This document shows positions 62,433 through 64,000 of a DNA stretch of 64,000 bases, one piece after another. This DNA is from Methylomonas sp. LW13. Lineage in GTDB: Bacteria; Pseudomonadota; Gammaproteobacteria; Methylococcales; Methylomonadaceae. The position numbers and the translations under genes were made by a program. Where the stretch lies: contig NZ_CP033381.1 in assembly GCF_016865255.1 (NCBI RefSeq), positions 1,984,001 through 2,048,000 of the forward strand. The letters are read 5' to 3'. The notes beneath the pieces are model-generated. The model had not been told where the DNA came from and did not search any database. It was given only the letters and a program-made list of their open reading frames with translations. Positions within the stretch are counted from its first letter, which is position 1, and every line of letters starts with the position of its first letter.

Positions 62433-63114
62433 AGCCCTGTTCAGTGCTCGCAATTTGTGGGTTTGCTTGGCCTTATTCTGTTCCGTCGCTACTGCGCACG
62501 ATAGCTCGATGATTTTTAATCATTTCAAGGCCGACAGATTGGAATACGAAGGTAATCAAGACTTGCATCTGTTCAAATGGGACGTGCAAAACTGGACCGG
62601 CACCGACGAAAATAAACTGTGGTTGAAATCAGAAGGCGATTATTCCGCCGATCAAAATATCTTCGGCCGCGCCGACTTGCAAGTGCTGTATAGCCGAAAT
62701 ATCGACACGTTTTGGGACTTTCAAATCGGTGCGCGGCGGGCGATAGAACCGGAACGTACTTTCGATGCGGTGATCGGCTTTCAAGGGCTGGCGCCGTATT
62801 TTATTGAAGTGGACAGTGCGATGTTCATTAACGAGAAAGGCAACGTGCTGGGGCGATTGACGCTGGGTTACGAAATGCTCTTGACCCAACGCCTGATTCT
62901 GCAACCGCGGGTGGAAGTGAATGTCGCTGCAGAAGATATAAAAAATCGCGGCGTCAAGGCCGGCATTACCGAGTTTGAAGCCGGCTTTCGCTTGCGTTAC
63001 GAGATCGAACGCGAATTTGCGCCTTATCTGGGTATGGACTATGTTGAGGAAGAATCACTCCGCGAGCACCAACACAGTTTACGAGGTGTAGTGGGGGTGC
63101 GAGTGTGGTATTGA
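62419..63114 (+). CDS. copB: Outer-membrane copper-resistance protein CopB
   Basis: A 231-residue CopB/PcoB-family outer-membrane barrel with a signal peptide ending near ATA-HD. Family features are LEYEGNQDLHLFKWDVQNWT, LWLKSEGDYSA, LYSRNIDTFWDFQIGARR and the C-terminal LRGVVGVRVWY. The N-terminal Met/Asp-rich region common in other CopB proteins is missing, so this is the short form. It works with CopA in copper binding or export and its start lies inside the end of copA. Confidence 0.93.
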   Translation: MNIVKALFSARNLWVCLALFCSVATAHDSSMIFNHFKADRLEYEGNQDLHLFKWDVQNWTGTDENKLWLKSEGDYSADQNIFGRADLQVLYSRNIDTFWDFQIGARRAIEPERTFDAVIGFQGLAPYFIEVDSAMFINEKGNVLGRLTLGYEMLLTQRLILQPRVEVNVAAEDIKNRGVKAGITEFEAGFRLRYEIEREFAPYLGMDYVEEESLREHQHSLRGVVGVRVWY

Positions 63115-63180
63115 GGCGTTGCGGATCTGCGTACATTCGGAAAATAATACCCAATTTTCAAGCCTGCAGGGATAGGTAAA

Positions 63181-64000
63181 ATGTCGGCATTGCCAGGAGA
63201 AGTTTTGAAACAATCTTTTTACGATTTGAATTATGCTGATTTAGAAGCCGTTATAAAGCAGAATGATTTAAATCAATCGGTAGCAGGTATTCTATTTAAT
63301 TGGCATTATAAGAAAAAAGAAAGCATGCAATGCCGAGATAATATTTCAAAATCCTCATTGGCTTTTTTTGAAAAACATTTCGATTTTTCCTTGCCGGAAA
63401 TCGATACCGTGCAACAGTCGTCAAAAGATCGAACAGTAAAATTTCTGTTTAAGCTCAAGGACAACCATAAAGTCGAAACTGTCCTTATTCCGTTTAACAA
63501 CAAATATTCTATTTGCCTGTCATCGCAGGTTGGCTGCGCCATGAATTGCTCTTTTTGTTTTACCGGCGAACAAGGGCTTAAGCGGAATTTGACTACCAGT
63601 GAAATGGTTGGACAATTTCTGCAGGCTTGGCGTTGGTTGGCAAGCAACAGGCCAGGAGAAGAGCGGATTTTAAATATTGTTTTTATGGGGCAAGGCGAAC
63701 CTTTACATAACTTTGACGCCGTTAAAAAAGCCTGTGAAATTTTTTTATCGCAACGTGGTACGTCAATTGGCGTGCAAAAGATTACGATTTCAACGGCCGG
63801 TTATATTCCCGGACTGAAAAGATGGCTCCAGGAAGTGCCCGGCGTGAACTTGGCCTTATCGCTGCATTCACCGTTCACTGAAAAAAGGAATGAACTTATT
63901 CCGATTAATAAAAAATATCCGCTCGCTGAGGTATTAACTTATATTGACGCCATACCTTTGCAAAAGAAACAATTTATTACTTATGAGTATATTCTGATAA
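63181..64000 (+). CDS. RlmN/Cfr-family radical SAM rRNA methyltransferase (partial)
   Basis: The frame is open from an ATG at 63181 (GGGATAGG upstream) to the window end, 273 residues visible. The radical SAM cluster motif CxxxCxxC is at Cys119, Cys123 and Cys126 (VGCAMNCSFCFTG), and FMGQGEPLHNFDAV is the GEP region. RlmN and Cfr methylate adenosine 2503 of 23S rRNA at C2 or C8. The segment NLALSLHSPFTEKRNELIPI has SLHSP as in Cfr rather than SLHAP of E. coli RlmN, and MGQGEP replaces MGMGEP. The N-terminal part is divergent. The base composition is more AT-rich than that of the upstream genes. The C-terminal Cys is outside the window. Confidence 0.85.
   Translation, partial: MSALPGEVLKQSFYDLNYADLEAVIKQNDLNQSVAGILFNWHYKKKESMQCRDNISKSSLAFFEKHFDFSLPEIDTVQQSSKDRTVKFLFKLKDNHKVETVLIPFNNKYSICLSSQVGCAMNCSFCFTGEQGLKRNLTTSEMVGQFLQAWRWLASNRPGEERILNIVFMGQGEPLHNFDAVKKACEIFLSQRGTSIGVQKITISTAGYIPGLKRWLQEVPGVNLALSLHSPFTEKRNELIPINKKYPLAEVLTYIDAIPLQKKQFITYEYILI

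Noticed and set aside
1-64000. tRNA, rRNA, known riboswitch or CRISPR array
   Set aside because: I saw no cloverleaf, T-loop motif, rRNA segment or direct-repeat array by reading; a covariance search would be needed to exclude riboswitches.

Overview
The window reads as a chromosomal segment of a gammaproteobacterium. Gene families point to an aerobic, exopolysaccharide-making, copper-handling bacterium (exosortase A/EpsI, an Xps-type type II secretion operon, CopAB, many GGDEF/EAL proteins). A methanotroph of the Methylomonas type is my impression only; no marker gene in the window proves it.

Layout. 1-6393: an exopolysaccharide region with a truncated glycosyltransferase, a deacetylase-like protein, an exosortase A/EpsI fusion gene cut in two by an IS256-family element (8-bp target duplication, open frame restored on paper by precise excision), and manC. 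6668-13621: a magnesium-flavoured stretch (CorA with an MgtE_N-like extension, CorB, a frameshifted MgtC) enclosing a FleQ-like sigma-54 activator and an M20 amidohydrolase; a candidate small RNA lies after corA. 13667-30714: a type II secretion operon in the order E-[autotransporter]-F-G-H-I-J-K-L-M-N/C-D. The autotransporter (2002 aa) carries ten nearly identical 96/97-residue repeats and separates gspE from the rest. 31140-41970: two groups of signalling genes (receiver, HDOD, histidine kinases, two receiver-PAS-GGDEF-EAL proteins) that point to c-di-GMP control.

42349-57116 is the most interesting part. A MerR-type regulator with a cobalamin-binding domain (CarH/LitR-like, with W-H, E-H and D-x-H-x-x-G residues conserved) is transcribed away from a long same-strand run. 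That run holds an alternative sigma-70 factor, hflK, hflC, ftsH, a small membrane protein, an SRPBCC protein, a short LOV photoreceptor with its photoactive cysteine, a fatty acid hydroxylase-like protein, msrP, msrQ, a TIGR01777-type SDR, a membrane protein, DNA photolyase, lipocalin and a DUF523-DUF1722 protein. I read this as a light/photo-oxidative-stress island combining a B12 and a flavin photosensor with DNA, protein and membrane repair. The link to a sigma factor and to HflKC-FtsH is unusual. A clear terminator after ftsH means the run is at least two transcription units.

57413-64000: a DUF4239 membrane protein, a small secreted protein under a promoter covered by a perfect 39-bp palindrome, a putative outer-membrane protein broken by an amber codon, VF530 and RRM proteins, a DUF2750 protein, copAB, and a truncated RlmN/Cfr-family radical SAM enzyme. 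I saw no tRNA, rRNA or CRISPR array.
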